The notes beneath the pieces were generated by a model that saw nothing but the letters and a program-made list of their open reading frames with translations, made no database searches and had not been told where the DNA came from. From positions 4,856,001 through 4,920,000 of the forward strand of contig NZ_CP032762.1 in the NCBI RefSeq assembly GCF_003641205.1: a stretch of 64,000 bases of DNA, in the 5' to 3' direction. Made by a program: the position numbers and the translations under genes. The DNA comes from Rhodococcus sp. P1Y. GTDB lineage: Bacteria > Actinomycetota > Actinomycetes > Mycobacteriales > Mycobacteriaceae. Shown piece after piece: positions 38,170-47,297 of the stretch (within the stretch, counting starts at the first letter, position 1; each line of letters starts with the position of its first letter).

Positions 38170-39218
38170 TCACCGAGGAGTCGACCGTGCGTCGGATCCT
38201 CGTCGAGGGAATCGACGGAGTCAGCGTCGAGACGGTCCCGACGCCCACGGCAGGCACCGGGGAGGTCCGCGTGCGTAGCACCGTCGTCGGCATCTGCGGG
38301 TCCGACATCCATGCCGCACACGGCCGCCACCCGTTCATCGACCTACCGTTTCGGCCGGGCCACGAGGTTGTCGGCGTCGTCGATGCGGCCGGACCGGGAA
38401 CGGATCAGTCCCTCGTGGGCAGGCGCGTCGTCGTCGAACCGAACCTGGCGTGTGGCAAATGCACTCAGTGTCTGGCTGGTCGCTACAACATCTGTGCCGA
38501 ACTCGCGGTGTTCGGTTGCCAGACGCCCGGTGGCCTGACCGACGCGTTCGTCATCGCCGAGGACCGGGTCATTCCGCTCGACGACGGCCTCGACGACCGG
38601 CATGCTGCGCTCATCGAACCCCTGGCGACGCCGGTTCACGCCGTCAGACGGGCAGCGAAGCTCGTCGGTGGTCTGGATGGAAAGCGCGTCGCAGTCCTGG
38701 GCGCAGGACCCATCGGGCTTTTCGTCCTTCTTGCCGCACGCCGCGCAGGTGCCACCGTGGTCGTCGCCGACCTGCTCGACTCCAAGCGCGCACGGGCGGA
38801 GAGGCTGGGGGCAATAGGCAGCTTCGATCCCACCTCCGAAGACGCCGCTAGGTCGGCCATAGAGGTGTTGGGCGGACCAGCAGATGTCGTCATCGACTGC
38901 GTTGCCCGCAAATCTTCGGTCGCGCAGGCAATCGACATCGTCGACAAGGGCGGTGCGGTGATGATCGTCGGTGTGGCCGCAGGTGCGACTGAAGTGCCGC
39001 TCGATCTCATTCAGGACCGCGAAATTGTAGTTGCGGGTTGCCTCATGTACGTCCGCGAAGACGTGCAGGAAGCAATCGACATGCTCACCGAAGGTGCAGT
39101 CCCGATCGACGAGTTCGTCACCGGTGTATTTCCTCTGGAACAGTCGGCCGAAGCGTTCACAGCCTCGACCGATCCCGAACACGTGAAGGTGCTGATTACA
39201 GTGGGCGACCCGTCATGA
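38163..39218 (+). CDS. Second zinc-dependent alcohol/polyol dehydrogenase (MDR)
   Basis: 351 residues from the ATG at 38163 (GTG at 38166 is possible). It has GICGSDIHAAHGRHP, PGHEVVG, the four-Cys zinc site ACGKCTQCLAGRYNIC and Rossmann GAGPIG. It is only moderately similar to the other MDR protein of this operon, so it is not a recent duplicate. Substrates are unknown; L-threonine/L-idonate-like or tetritol/pentitol oxidation are possible. It overlaps the SDR upstream and the ABC ATPase downstream. Confidence 0.88.
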   Translation: MVITEESTVRRILVEGIDGVSVETVPTPTAGTGEVRVRSTVVGICGSDIHAAHGRHPFIDLPFRPGHEVVGVVDAAGPGTDQSLVGRRVVVEPNLACGKCTQCLAGRYNICAELAVFGCQTPGGLTDAFVIAEDRVIPLDDGLDDRHAALIEPLATPVHAVRRAAKLVGGLDGKRVAVLGAGPIGLFVLLAARRAGATVVVADLLDSKRARAERLGAIGSFDPTSEDAARSAIEVLGGPADVVIDCVARKSSVAQAIDIVDKGGAVMIVGVAAGATEVPLDLIQDREIVVAGCLMYVREDVQEAIDMLTEGAVPIDEFVTGVFPLEQSAEAFTASTDPEHVKVLITVGDPS

Positions 39219-40783
39219 CCGCGCTACTCGAATGTCGCGACCTCACCAAGAGTTTCGGAGGAGTTCCCGTCCTCAAGGGAATCTCGCTCGAACTGGAACC
39301 GGGCACCGTAACTGCGCTGGCCGGTGAGAACGGGGCCGGCAAGTCGACTCTGATGAAGATCGCAACCGGCCAGCTCCGCGCCGACACGGGCACGGTCACC
39401 ATCGGGGAACACACGCTCTCGTCCGGAGATTCGGGTGACGCTGTCCGCCACGGTGTGGCGATCGTTCCCCAAGAACTCGCCTCGATCGACGACATGACCG
39501 TCTACGAGAACATGTTCGTCGGTCGCGAGAAGCGTCGTGGAATCTTTCTCGATCGCCGGGCGATGATCAAGGACGCAGCCGAAGCACTCAGTGTCTTCGA
39601 CGTCTCCATCTCCCCCTCGGCACGAATGGGCAGCCTGCCCGTCGGACTGAGGCAGATCATCGAAATCGTGAAAGCCGCGCGCACCGGTGCCCAGGTCGTC
39701 ATGCTCGACGAACCGACCTCGGCGATCTCCGAGCGCGAGGTCGAAGGCCTGTACAAGGTCATGCAGCAGCTGCGAGACCGCGGTGTCGCCATGGTCTACA
39801 CCACCCACAAGATGGCCGAGATCCGCGCGATCGCCGACCGCGTCGTCGTGTTGCGCGACGGAAAGTTGATCACCGACGAGAAGCTCACCGACATCACCGA
39901 CGACGACATCGTCACCGCGATGATCGGCCGCGAACTGGAGAACCTGTTCCCGGTGGTGGGCAAGGAGACCGGGGACGTCGTTCTCGAAGTCGAGAACCTC
40001 CACGTGGCAGGAGCTTCCGAGCCGGTGAACTTGACGGTTCGACGTGGTGAAATCGTCGGCCTCGCAGGACTTGTCGGAGCGGGCCGGACCGAGCTTCTCG
40101 AAGCTCTGTTCGGAATGCGAACCGTGACGTCCGGAACGATCAAGGTCGACGGCCGAACGGTACCCAAAGGCAAGCCTGCTGCGGCGATCACCGCAGGCAT
40201 GGCCATGGTGCCCGAGGACCGGAAGGTCAACGGCGTGGTGCTGTCGATGAGTGTGCTGGACAACGGTTCTCTGCCGAGGCTCTCGAAGTTCAGCGTCGCG
40301 GGCTGGCTCCGAAACAAATCTCGCGCCTCCGAAGTGAGCGGTGCAATGGATTCCGTTCGGTTGCGTAGCCGCGGACTGAGCCAGAGCGTGGGCACTTTGT
40401 CCGGGGGAAATCAGCAGAAGGTAGTACTGGCCCGGTGGTTGACGGGTACGGTCAATGTGTTGCTTCTCGACGAACCCACTCGTGGCGTCGATGTCGGAGC
40501 CCGCTCCGAGATCTATCGCATCATCACCGAATTTGCAAGCCGCGGAATGGCCGTCGTCATGGCATCTTCGGACATGCCCGAGATCGTGGGACTCTCGCAC
40601 CGAGCGTTCGTCATGCGTGAGGGCGCCTTCGTCGGTGAACTCGACCGCGATGCGCTCGATCACCCGGAAGTTCAGGACTCGGTGTTCCGTCTGGCCACCG
40701 CACTCGATACGAGAAACCCGACTGCTCCGAGCAGCACCGTCACGACCGACAAGCGGTCGTCACCCCAGGAGGCACAACAGTGA
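39215..40783 (+). CDS. Ribose-type sugar ABC importer, double ATPase subunit
   Basis: 522 residues with two ABC domains. The first has Walker A GENGAGKST, PVGLRQIIEIVKA (degenerate signature) and MLDEPTS. The second has degenerate Walker A GLVGAGRTEL, the intact signature LSGGNQQKV and LLDEPTRGVDVG. This arrangement is the norm for RbsA/XylG-type subunits (CUT2 family). It energises uptake of the operon's sugar or polyol. It is coupled by ATGA to the dehydrogenase and by GTGA to the permease. Confidence 0.95.
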   Translation: MTALLECRDLTKSFGGVPVLKGISLELEPGTVTALAGENGAGKSTLMKIATGQLRADTGTVTIGEHTLSSGDSGDAVRHGVAIVPQELASIDDMTVYENMFVGREKRRGIFLDRRAMIKDAAEALSVFDVSISPSARMGSLPVGLRQIIEIVKAARTGAQVVMLDEPTSAISEREVEGLYKVMQQLRDRGVAMVYTTHKMAEIRAIADRVVVLRDGKLITDEKLTDITDDDIVTAMIGRELENLFPVVGKETGDVVLEVENLHVAGASEPVNLTVRRGEIVGLAGLVGAGRTELLEALFGMRTVTSGTIKVDGRTVPKGKPAAAITAGMAMVPEDRKVNGVVLSMSVLDNGSLPRLSKFSVAGWLRNKSRASEVSGAMDSVRLRSRGLSQSVGTLSGGNQQKVVLARWLTGTVNVLLLDEPTRGVDVGARSEIYRIITEFASRGMAVVMASSDMPEIVGLSHRAFVMREGAFVGELDRDALDHPEVQDSVFRLATALDTRNPTAPSSTVTTDKRSSPQEAQQ

Positions 40784-41799
40784 CAACACCCGTCGCTGAC
40801 CCGGACTCGAAAACGTCCGTTTCGGCCACCACCGGAGAACCTGTACGCAGGTTCTCGAGTGCCTGGGCCGGCGCCCTGGCGCTGCGTTATTCCATGGTCA
40901 TCGTGATGCTGTTGGTGATCATGTATTTCTCCTACCGCAGTGCGCGATTCGGCACTGTGGACAACCTGCAGACGATCCTCGTGGCCGCTGCACCGTTCGC
41001 CCTCATCGCACTCGGACAGACCCTGGTCATTCTCACCGGCGGGATCGACCTCTCGGTCGGCAGTGTCATCGCCGTGTCCGCCATGGCGTCGGCTGCCGTC
41101 GCCAAAGCGAACCCCGGTCAGATCTGGATGACGGTGCTCGTCGCCATGGCCGTGGGCCTTGCGGCGGGGTGCATCAACGGATTTCTGGTCTCTCGCATAA
41201 ATGTGCCACCGTTCATCGCAACACTCGGTATGCTCACAGCCGGTTCAGGATTCGCGTATGTGATCGGTGGTGGCGCGCCGATCAACGGACTGCCCGCAGA
41301 GTTCGGCGAGATCGCCAACACCAAGATTCTCGGTCTGCAGATTCCAGTTCTCGTGATGATCATCGGCATCATCGTGCTAGCCGTGGTGATGAAACGGACC
41401 GCGTACGGCATGCGCGTCTATGCCGTCGGCGGAAACCGAACTGCAGCCGAGATCGCCGGAATCAATGCCAAGAATGTGCTGTTCAGCGTGTACGCCTTGT
41501 CCGGTCTGCTTGCGGGCCTGTCCGGCGTCATGTTGGCCTCGCGCGTGATCTCCGGCCCACCCAATTTGGGTCAGGGATACGAACTCGACGCCATCGCCGC
41601 AGTTGTCATCGGCGGCGCGAGCCTGATGGGTGGGCGCGGCACCATCTGGGGTACCGCCCTCGGCCTGTTCATGATTCAGACTCTCAACAACGGTTTGGAT
41701 CTGCTCGTTGTTCCTGCCTACTGGCAGGACGTCATCAAGGGAGTACTGATCGTCGCCGCAGTGTCGGTCGACGTGTGGTCGTCCAAACGAAGAGTCTGA
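40780..41799 (+). CDS. Ribose-type sugar ABC importer, permease
   Basis: 339 residues, GTG start overlapping the ATPase stop. It has about nine to ten hydrophobic segments and the CUT2 permease landmarks [15 protein letters not shown], GxxxGxxNG ([12 protein letters not shown]) and [22 protein letters not shown]. It forms the membrane channel for the sugar bound by the lipoprotein encoded next. Confidence 0.95.
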   Translation: MTTPVADPDSKTSVSATTGEPVRRFSSAWAGALALRYSMVIVMLLVIMYFSYRSARFGTVDNLQTILVAAAPFALIALGQTLVILTGGIDLSVGSVIAVSAMASAAVAKANPGQIWMTVLVAMAVGLAAGCINGFLVSRINVPPFIATLGMLTAGSGFAYVIGGGAPINGLPAEFGEIANTKILGLQIPVLVMIIGIIVLAVVMKRTAYGMRVYAVGGNRTAAEIAGINAKNVLFSVYALSGLLAGLSGVMLASRVISGPPNLGQGYELDAIAAVVIGGASLMGGRGTIWGTALGLFMIQTLNNGLDLLVVPAYWQDVIKGVLIVAAVSVDVWSSKRRV

Positions 41800-41846
41800 T
41801 CGCCCCGAACCCCTCGACCCCCAAGAACACCGATCTGGAGAAAACA

Positions 41847-42887
41847 ATGAAGTTCACTTCCAAAGTGCTGACCGTGGCCGCCACCGGCTTGCTCGCTGTC
41901 GGCGTCACCGCATGCGGCGCAGGCGATACCAGTGCACAGGACGGCAAGACCCGCATCGGCGTCACTGTGTACGACATGAGCTCGTTCATCACCGCAGGCA
42001 AGGAAGGCATGGAGACCTATGCCGCGGCGAACGACATCGAGTTGCTGTGGAACTCGGCAGGCAACGACGTGTCCGTGCAGGCCGGCCAGGTCGACTCGCT
42101 CATCAACCAGGGCGTCGACGCAATCATCGTCGTTCCGGCACAGGCCGACTCGCTTGCGCCTCAGGTCCAGTCCGCCAAGGACAAGGGCATTCCGGTCATC
42201 GCTGTCAACGCCGCGCTCGAGACCGATCAGATCTCGGGCAACGTGCAGCCCGACGACGTCGCGGCAGGCGCACAGGAGATGCAGATGATGGCCGACCGCC
42301 TCGGCGGCAAGGGCAACATCGTCATCCTTCAGGGCCCCCTCGGTGGCTCGGGTGAGATCAACCGCGGCGCGGGAATCGACCAGGTACTGGCCAAGTACCC
42401 GGACATCAAGGTTCTGGCCAAGGACACTGCCAACTGGAAGCGTGACGAGGCCGTCAACAAGACCAAGAACTGGCTCTCGAGCTTCGGCGATCAGGTCGAC
42501 GGGGTCGTCTCGCAGAACGACGACATGGGGCTCGGCGCACTGCAGGCCTTGAAGGAAGCCGGACGCACGGACGTCCCGATCGTCGGCATCGACGGTATCG
42601 AGGACGGACTGAATGCCGTCAAGAGTGGCGAATTCATCGGCACGTCACTGCAGAACGGAACAGTCGAACTGTCCGCAGGCCTCGCCGTCGCGAACGCGAT
42701 CGCCAAGGGTGAAGACGTCGACACCGACCCGGTCTACGTCATGCCTGCCATCACGCAGGAGAACGTCGACGTCGCGATCGAGCATGTCGTCACCGATCGT
42801 CAGGCATTCCTCGACGGACTCGTCGAGCTGACCGCGGAGAACCTGAAGACCGGCAACATCGCCAACGAAGGCATCCCCGGACAGTAG
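41847..42887 (+). CDS. Sugar-binding lipoprotein of the ribose-type importer
   Basis: 346 residues from ATG 41847, with GGAG 6 bases upstream. The lipoprotein signal ([23 protein letters not shown]) ends in a VTAC lipobox. The periplasmic-binding-protein type I fold follows: [14 protein letters not shown], the D-A-I-I-V-V-P strand and the hinge [19 protein letters not shown]. It captures the substrate outside the membrane and is the specificity determinant of the locus. It is followed by two in-phase TAG codons and a strong terminator. Confidence 0.93.
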   Translation: MKFTSKVLTVAATGLLAVGVTACGAGDTSAQDGKTRIGVTVYDMSSFITAGKEGMETYAAANDIELLWNSAGNDVSVQAGQVDSLINQGVDAIIVVPAQADSLAPQVQSAKDKGIPVIAVNAALETDQISGNVQPDDVAAGAQEMQMMADRLGGKGNIVILQGPLGGSGEINRGAGIDQVLAKYPDIKVLAKDTANWKRDEAVNKTKNWLSSFGDQVDGVVSQNDDMGLGALQALKEAGRTDVPIVGIDGIEDGLNAVKSGEFIGTSLQNGTVELSAGLAVANAIAKGEDVDTDPVYVMPAITQENVDVAIEHVVTDRQAFLDGLVELTAENLKTGNIANEGIPGQ

Positions 42888-42909
42888 TAGTACCTTCCGA
42901 CGCACACAC

Positions 42910-42951
42910 TTCGAGGCGGGACGGCGCCACCACGGCCCGTCCCGCCTCGAA
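42910..42951 (+). terminator. Hairpin terminator or attenuator after the ABC importer
   Basis: TTCGAGGCGGGACGG (42910-42924) and its perfect 15-bp complement (42937-42951) enclose a 12-base loop, 22 bases after the stop. It sits between the binding protein and the last SDR gene, so it may lower rather than stop transcription into that gene. Confidence 0.7.
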
Positions 42952-42981
42952 ACCCATTCTTCCCCGAAAGGTTTCGAGACC

Positions 42982-43740
42982 ATGACCGCTGTGCCCCCGC
43001 CTGTTGATCTGTCTCTCGACGGAAGGGTCGCTGTGGTATCCGGTGGGGCATCCGGAATCGGAGCGGCTATCGGTGCCGCGTACATCGCTCAGGGTGCCGA
43101 GGTGGTACTTGTCGATCGCGACGGCGACGCCGCTGCGGCGCGTGCCTCCGAGATCGGTGCTCGAAGCCTGACCTGTGATGTCGCAGATCGCGATTCGGTG
43201 GCCCACGCCGCGAGTTCGCTTGTCGCCGACCTCGGCCACGTGGACATACTGGTCAACTCCGCGGGCGTTGCACGGCTGGCACCGGCCGAAGACCTGACCG
43301 ACGATTACTGGAACTTGACCATGAGCGTCAATCTCACCGGAACCTTCCTGATGTGCCAGGAATTCGGCAAGGTGATGCTGGGGCGCGGTTCGGGCCGCAT
43401 CATCAACATTGCGTCGCAGGCGGCGACCGTCGCCATCGAGGAACATGCGGCCTACTGCGCCTCGAAGTTCGGCGTAATCGGTCTTACCAAGGTGTTGGCG
43501 GCCGAGTGGGCGGGCCGAGGCGTCACCGTCAACACCATCTCCCCCACCGTCGTGATGACACCACTCGGACGCGAAGCGTGGTCGAACCCCAAGGGAGACG
43601 CGCTCCGGGCCCGAATCCCCGTCGGCCGGTTCGCAGAAACCGACGATGTCACCAGCGTTGCTGTGTTCCTTGCGTCTTCGGGCGCGTCGATGATCAACGG
43701 CGCGGACATCCTCGTCGACGGCGGCTACACGATTCTGTAG
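42982..43740 (+). CDS. Short-chain dehydrogenase/reductase at the end of the polyol locus
   Basis: 252 residues. The cofactor motif is SGGASGIG with D after the second strand (VLVDRDG), indicating NAD. NSAG, NIASQ and YCASK form the active site, and the closing segment is ILVDGGYTIL. GAAAGG lies about 13 bases before ATG. It is separated from the importer by a hairpin but is in the same direction, so it probably belongs to the same pathway as a polyol or ketose dehydrogenase. Confidence 0.9.
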   Translation: MTAVPPPVDLSLDGRVAVVSGGASGIGAAIGAAYIAQGAEVVLVDRDGDAAAARASEIGARSLTCDVADRDSVAHAASSLVADLGHVDILVNSAGVARLAPAEDLTDDYWNLTMSVNLTGTFLMCQEFGKVMLGRGSGRIINIASQAATVAIEEHAAYCASKFGVIGLTKVLAAEWAGRGVTVNTISPTVVMTPLGREAWSNPKGDALRARIPVGRFAETDDVTSVAVFLASSGASMINGADILVDGGYTIL

Positions 43741-43758
43741 ACCAGTGCCGGCTGTTGC

Positions 43759-45012
43759 CTACCTCAGGACACCGACGTTCGTCCGCAGGAGCAACACATT
43801 GTAGTCCGACCACCTCGACGCGGTGAAGTAGATGTCGTCACCGCTCGAGAGCGGGTGAATGTACGGAGCGTAGATTCCACCGGCAGTCTCACGGGCGTTC
43901 AGTAGTGTTTTCGGCGGACTCCACGGTCCTTCGGGCTTCTCGGCGGTACGAGCCAGGATAGTGCGGTCGATTTCGTTGCCGTACAACATGACATACCGCT
44001 TCAACGTGTCGTTCCACGCAACCGACAGTTCGCTGACGGGTTCGGTGACAACCGGCTTCGGGTCGATGATGTCCGCCGACCACGGGTCACCGGGTTTCTG
44101 CGGGGCGTACTCGTACCGATCGAGGTTCAGGATGTCCTCCGGCTTGAAACGAGAGACGAACGCCGCACCGAAACGACCGTTCGGGGTGCCGAACTGGTAG
44201 ATGTACCCGTCCTGGCCCTCCACGTAGGCGTTCATCTGGAACTTGCCGCTGTTGCCCTCGACTTGAGGGGGGAGGTTGGGAACGCTGACATTCGTGTTGA
44301 TTCGAATGGTTTCCCGGGCGGTCTGCCAGTTTTGACCGTTGTCGGTCGATGTCGCGATCGCGGAAAAGTTGGTCACCCAGCGGCCGGGTGCGCCCCACTC
44401 GCGAACCGACATGTAGTTCATGTATTGCGTCTTACCGATGGCGATCGCGGCCGTCGGAATGACGGTGTCCTCGATACCTGCCACTCCCAGACTTGGAACG
44501 ATCTCGCTCGCGAAACCAGCTGGTTGGACAACAGCTCCGGAGTTCGGGTCCCCAGGAACCCCGTTGGCGACGGAGATGCCGTCGGACAGATCCTTGTCAT
44601 CGGACCGCATCAACACGTTGCTACGCCACTGTGATCCCGCCACCGAGCAGTTGCCGAACGTGTCGCCGAATGCCATCAGCGTCTGACCTGCACCGTTGTC
44701 CCACGTGATCCCGAGATCGGTGCCGGATATACCGAAGCGGTCGTACGTGCTGTTGGGGCTCAGAGGACCGGTCACCCATTTCACCGACGTCGCGTTGCCT
44801 CGTATGTCGGGAAGCGGGCCCTGGGGCCCACGCGGATCCTTCCCCGGCCCCCCACCCGCGCTGCCCGAAGACCCGAACAGCGGTGACGAGCCGGGTCCCC
44901 CGATGCCGCCGCACGGCTCCGCACTGACTGTCGGCGCCGACAGGACTCCCAGCCCGGATGCCACCAGGGTCAGAACAGCACCCATCGCTATTTGTCGAGT
45001 ACGTGCGCGCAT
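43759..45012 (-). CDS. Secreted DUF4185 protein, arabinan-hydrolase (GH183) type
   Basis: 417 residues from the ATG at 45012, chosen because GGGGAG lies 6 bases upstream; an ATG at 45051 in the same frame has no such site. The signal peptide is RARTRQIAMGAVLTLVASG...SAPTVSA-EP, cut near residue 33. A Gly/Pro-rich linker follows, then a beta-propeller-like DUF4185 domain (GISGTDLGITWDNGAGQTLMAFGDTFG, WRSNVLMRSDD, YMNYMSVREW, ISAPYIHP-like end YAPYIHPLS). DUF4185 includes GH183 endo-arabinofuranases acting on mycobacterial D-arabinan, so a cell-wall arabinogalactan role is likely (family knowledge). It is divergent from the aldehyde dehydrogenase. Confidence 0.87.
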   Translation of the reverse strand: MRARTRQIAMGAVLTLVASGLGVLSAPTVSAEPCGGIGGPGSSPLFGSSGSAGGGPGKDPRGPQGPLPDIRGNATSVKWVTGPLSPNSTYDRFGISGTDLGITWDNGAGQTLMAFGDTFGNCSVAGSQWRSNVLMRSDDKDLSDGISVANGVPGDPNSGAVVQPAGFASEIVPSLGVAGIEDTVIPTAAIAIGKTQYMNYMSVREWGAPGRWVTNFSAIATSTDNGQNWQTARETIRINTNVSVPNLPPQVEGNSGKFQMNAYVEGQDGYIYQFGTPNGRFGAAFVSRFKPEDILNLDRYEYAPQKPGDPWSADIIDPKPVVTEPVSELSVAWNDTLKRYVMLYGNEIDRTILARTAEKPEGPWSPPKTLLNARETAGGIYAPYIHPLSSGDDIYFTASRWSDYNVLLLRTNVGVLR

Positions 45013-45192
45013 CAACGCTCCCCACCGGTCCGTGTGACTCGTGTTACTCATGAGACTGATGTGGTGAGTGTTGCGTAAAACTCGACGACGCGCAACAAAT
45101 ACCGGGTGTCGGAGCTTGACAAATCGCGAATCATGGGAATGACATCGATGACATTTCGTTGCGCCCGAAGGAGGATGACCAGCCGGAGCGTG

Positions 45193-45212
45193 TCCGATTC
45201 ACCCGAATCGGA
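45193..45212. promoter_or_regulatory. 20-bp palindrome before the aldehyde dehydrogenase gene
   Basis: TCCGATTC (45193-45200) and GAATCGGA (45205-45212) are perfect 8-bp arms around ACCC, 32 bases upstream of the ATG. It is a likely operator in the divergent region between the aldehyde dehydrogenase and the DUF4185 gene. A TTGACA lies at about 45116-45121, but no convincing -10 follows. Confidence 0.45.
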
Positions 45213-45244
45213 ACAATCAGGCCCCCTCAGCCCGTTGTAGAACT

Positions 45245-46621
45245 ATGACGACTTACAAGACTGTCAATCCAGCCAACGGCACGACCGTCAAGGAGTTCGA
45301 GTCGCTCGACGCACAGGGCGTCGAGCGCGCGCTCGCTTCGGCTGATGCCGGGTACCGAACGTGGCGCAGTACATCGCCGAAGCACCGGGCCGAAACCTTG
45401 CACAAGGTAGCCGAGATCTACACCGAGCGTGCCGACGAACTGGCGCGAAGCATCGCTCTCGAGATGGGAAAGCCGGTCGCCGAGGCCAAAGGTGAAGTAG
45501 AGCTTTCGTCGGCGATCTACCAGTACTACGCCGACAACGGGCCTGCTCTTCTCGAAGAAGAGCGACTCGATGTACCCGGCGCCGAGGAATCCGTAGTCCA
45601 GCGCAAGCCGATCGGGGCGCTCATCGGAGTCATGCCCTGGAACTACCCCTACTACCAAGTCGCACGGTTCGCCGCACCGAACCTGATGCTGGGCAACACC
45701 ATTCTGCTCAAGCATGCGCCCAACTGTCCCCAGAGTGCACTGCTGATGGAGGAGATTTTCCATCAGGCCGGACTGCCCGAGGACGCCTACATCAACATCT
45801 TCGCGACCAACGATCAAATTGCTGAGATGATCGCTGATCCACGCGTGCAGGGTGTTTCGTTGACCGGCAGCGAGCGCGCGGGCACCTCGGTCGCGGAAAC
45901 CGCAGGTCGAAACCTCAAGAAGGTCGTCCTCGAACTCGGCGGATCCGACGTGTTCATCGTGCTCGACACCGACGACATCGATTCGACGGTCGAATCCGCA
46001 ACGCGCGCAAGGCTCTCCAACGCCGGCCAAGCCTGCAACGCCGCCAAGAGGATCGTCGTGACCGAGCGTTACTACGACGAATTCGTCACCAAGCTCACCG
46101 AGTCGTTCGCGCAAACCAAGACGGGCGACCCACTCGACGAGCACACTCGCCTCGGCCCGCTGTCTTCGCAGACCGCGGCCGACAACCTCGTCGAACAAAT
46201 CGACGACGCCGTCGCCAAGGGCGCCACGCTCCGTACCGGCGGGAAGAAGATCGACGGACCCGGCTCGTACGTGGAACCGACACTTCTCACCGACGTGACT
46301 CCTGACATGCGTGCCTACAGCGAAGAACTATTCGGACCTGCCGGGGTCGTGTACAAGGTCAAGGACGCGGACGAGGCGATCGCGCTGGCCAACGAATCCG
46401 CCTTCGGGCTCAGCGGGTCGGTGTGGAGCACCGACCTCGAAGGTGCACGCGCAGTCGCCGAGCGACTCGACGTCGGCATGGCCTTCGTCAACGAGCACGG
46501 CACCACACTTCCGGGCCTGCCCTTCGGCGGCGTCAAACGCTCGGGCGTCGGCCGCGAACTCGGTCCCTGGGGCATGGACGAATTCGTCAACAAGAAGCTC
46601 GTCCGAGTGTCGAAGAAGTAG
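45245..46621 (+). CDS. NAD(P)-dependent aldehyde dehydrogenase, succinate-semialdehyde type
   Basis: 458 residues. The general-base Glu is in LELGGSD and the catalytic Cys in NAGQACNA. VMPWNYPYYQ and SLTGSERAG (cofactor) are present, as is the EELFGP motif. The size and the short N-terminus match the GabD/SSADH subgroup of about 455 residues. It oxidises an aldehyde, probably succinate semialdehyde or a similar short acid semialdehyde. No ribosome site is visible before ATG, so the transcript may be leaderless. The operator 32 bases upstream suggests substrate-dependent control. Confidence 0.93.
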   Translation: MTTYKTVNPANGTTVKEFESLDAQGVERALASADAGYRTWRSTSPKHRAETLHKVAEIYTERADELARSIALEMGKPVAEAKGEVELSSAIYQYYADNGPALLEEERLDVPGAEESVVQRKPIGALIGVMPWNYPYYQVARFAAPNLMLGNTILLKHAPNCPQSALLMEEIFHQAGLPEDAYINIFATNDQIAEMIADPRVQGVSLTGSERAGTSVAETAGRNLKKVVLELGGSDVFIVLDTDDIDSTVESATRARLSNAGQACNAAKRIVVTERYYDEFVTKLTESFAQTKTGDPLDEHTRLGPLSSQTAADNLVEQIDDAVAKGATLRTGGKKIDGPGSYVEPTLLTDVTPDMRAYSEELFGPAGVVYKVKDADEAIALANESAFGLSGSVWSTDLEGARAVAERLDVGMAFVNEHGTTLPGLPFGGVKRSGVGRELGPWGMDEFVNKKLVRVSKK

Positions 46622-46664
46622 TGGCATTGGGTTTGCGTGCGGCGACGTAGTTAGATCGACAGTC

Positions 46665-47297
46665 ATGACGAGCTTCGAATTCCCGTCCGACCGCGCCGCA
46701 CGCACAACCCTCTTGACCGGAGACTCTCCCGACCACCGCACACGGTTCTGGGAGTTGTCCGACCACCTCGCGTACCCCGACATTCGCAGCATCGTCGCTG
46801 ACTACATCAACACCACGATCTCGGATCCCGCGAACACCCACCGCCACGGTTGGACGGTCACCGCGCTCCCGGTGGCCGAATCCGCAGCCAACCAACGGCG
46901 TCTTCTGGCACTCGCCTGCGGTGCTGTCGAAACCTTGTACGTCACCGAGTTCACCAACGACGAGGACGACTCGATCGAGCTGGAGATGACCGTCAACACC
47001 GCGATTCACGACGGTTACTCCGATACCCAGCTCGACGTGGCAACCGAGCTGGTCACCGCCGCCCGCGGGACGCACCCGTCGCACGATGTCTGGACGTGGC
47101 GAATCGACATCGGCGCTCTGCTGACCGACGAGGTCGCCATCGATTTCGAAATCGAAGACGACGTGTTCGACGATCTCGCCTACGCCCTCAACTCGAAGGC
47201 CATGTCGGAAGGACCACCCGAGACCACCGATCACAGCGATGACCTCGCCTACGACCTGCTTGCCGAGGCGTATCGGCAGCTTCGCGATGCCGAGTAG
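46665..47297 (+). CDS. Acidic protein of unknown function
   Basis: 210 residues from the ATG at 46665. It is soluble and strongly acidic, without a signal peptide. It contains FWELSDHLAYPDIRSIVADYINTTI near the start, then acidic strands (FTNDEDDSIELEM, AIDFEIEDDVFDD). I do not recognise a family. It ends inside the start of the lipoprotein gene downstream (overlap of about 11 bases), so the two could be co-expressed. The longer upstream open frame is the complement-frame shadow of the aldehyde dehydrogenase and is not used. Confidence 0.6.
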   Translation: MTSFEFPSDRAARTTLLTGDSPDHRTRFWELSDHLAYPDIRSIVADYINTTISDPANTHRHGWTVTALPVAESAANQRRLLALACGAVETLYVTEFTNDEDDSIELEMTVNTAIHDGYSDTQLDVATELVTAARGTHPSHDVWTWRIDIGALLTDEVAIDFEIEDDVFDDLAYALNSKAMSEGPPETTDHSDDLAYDLLAEAYRQLRDAE

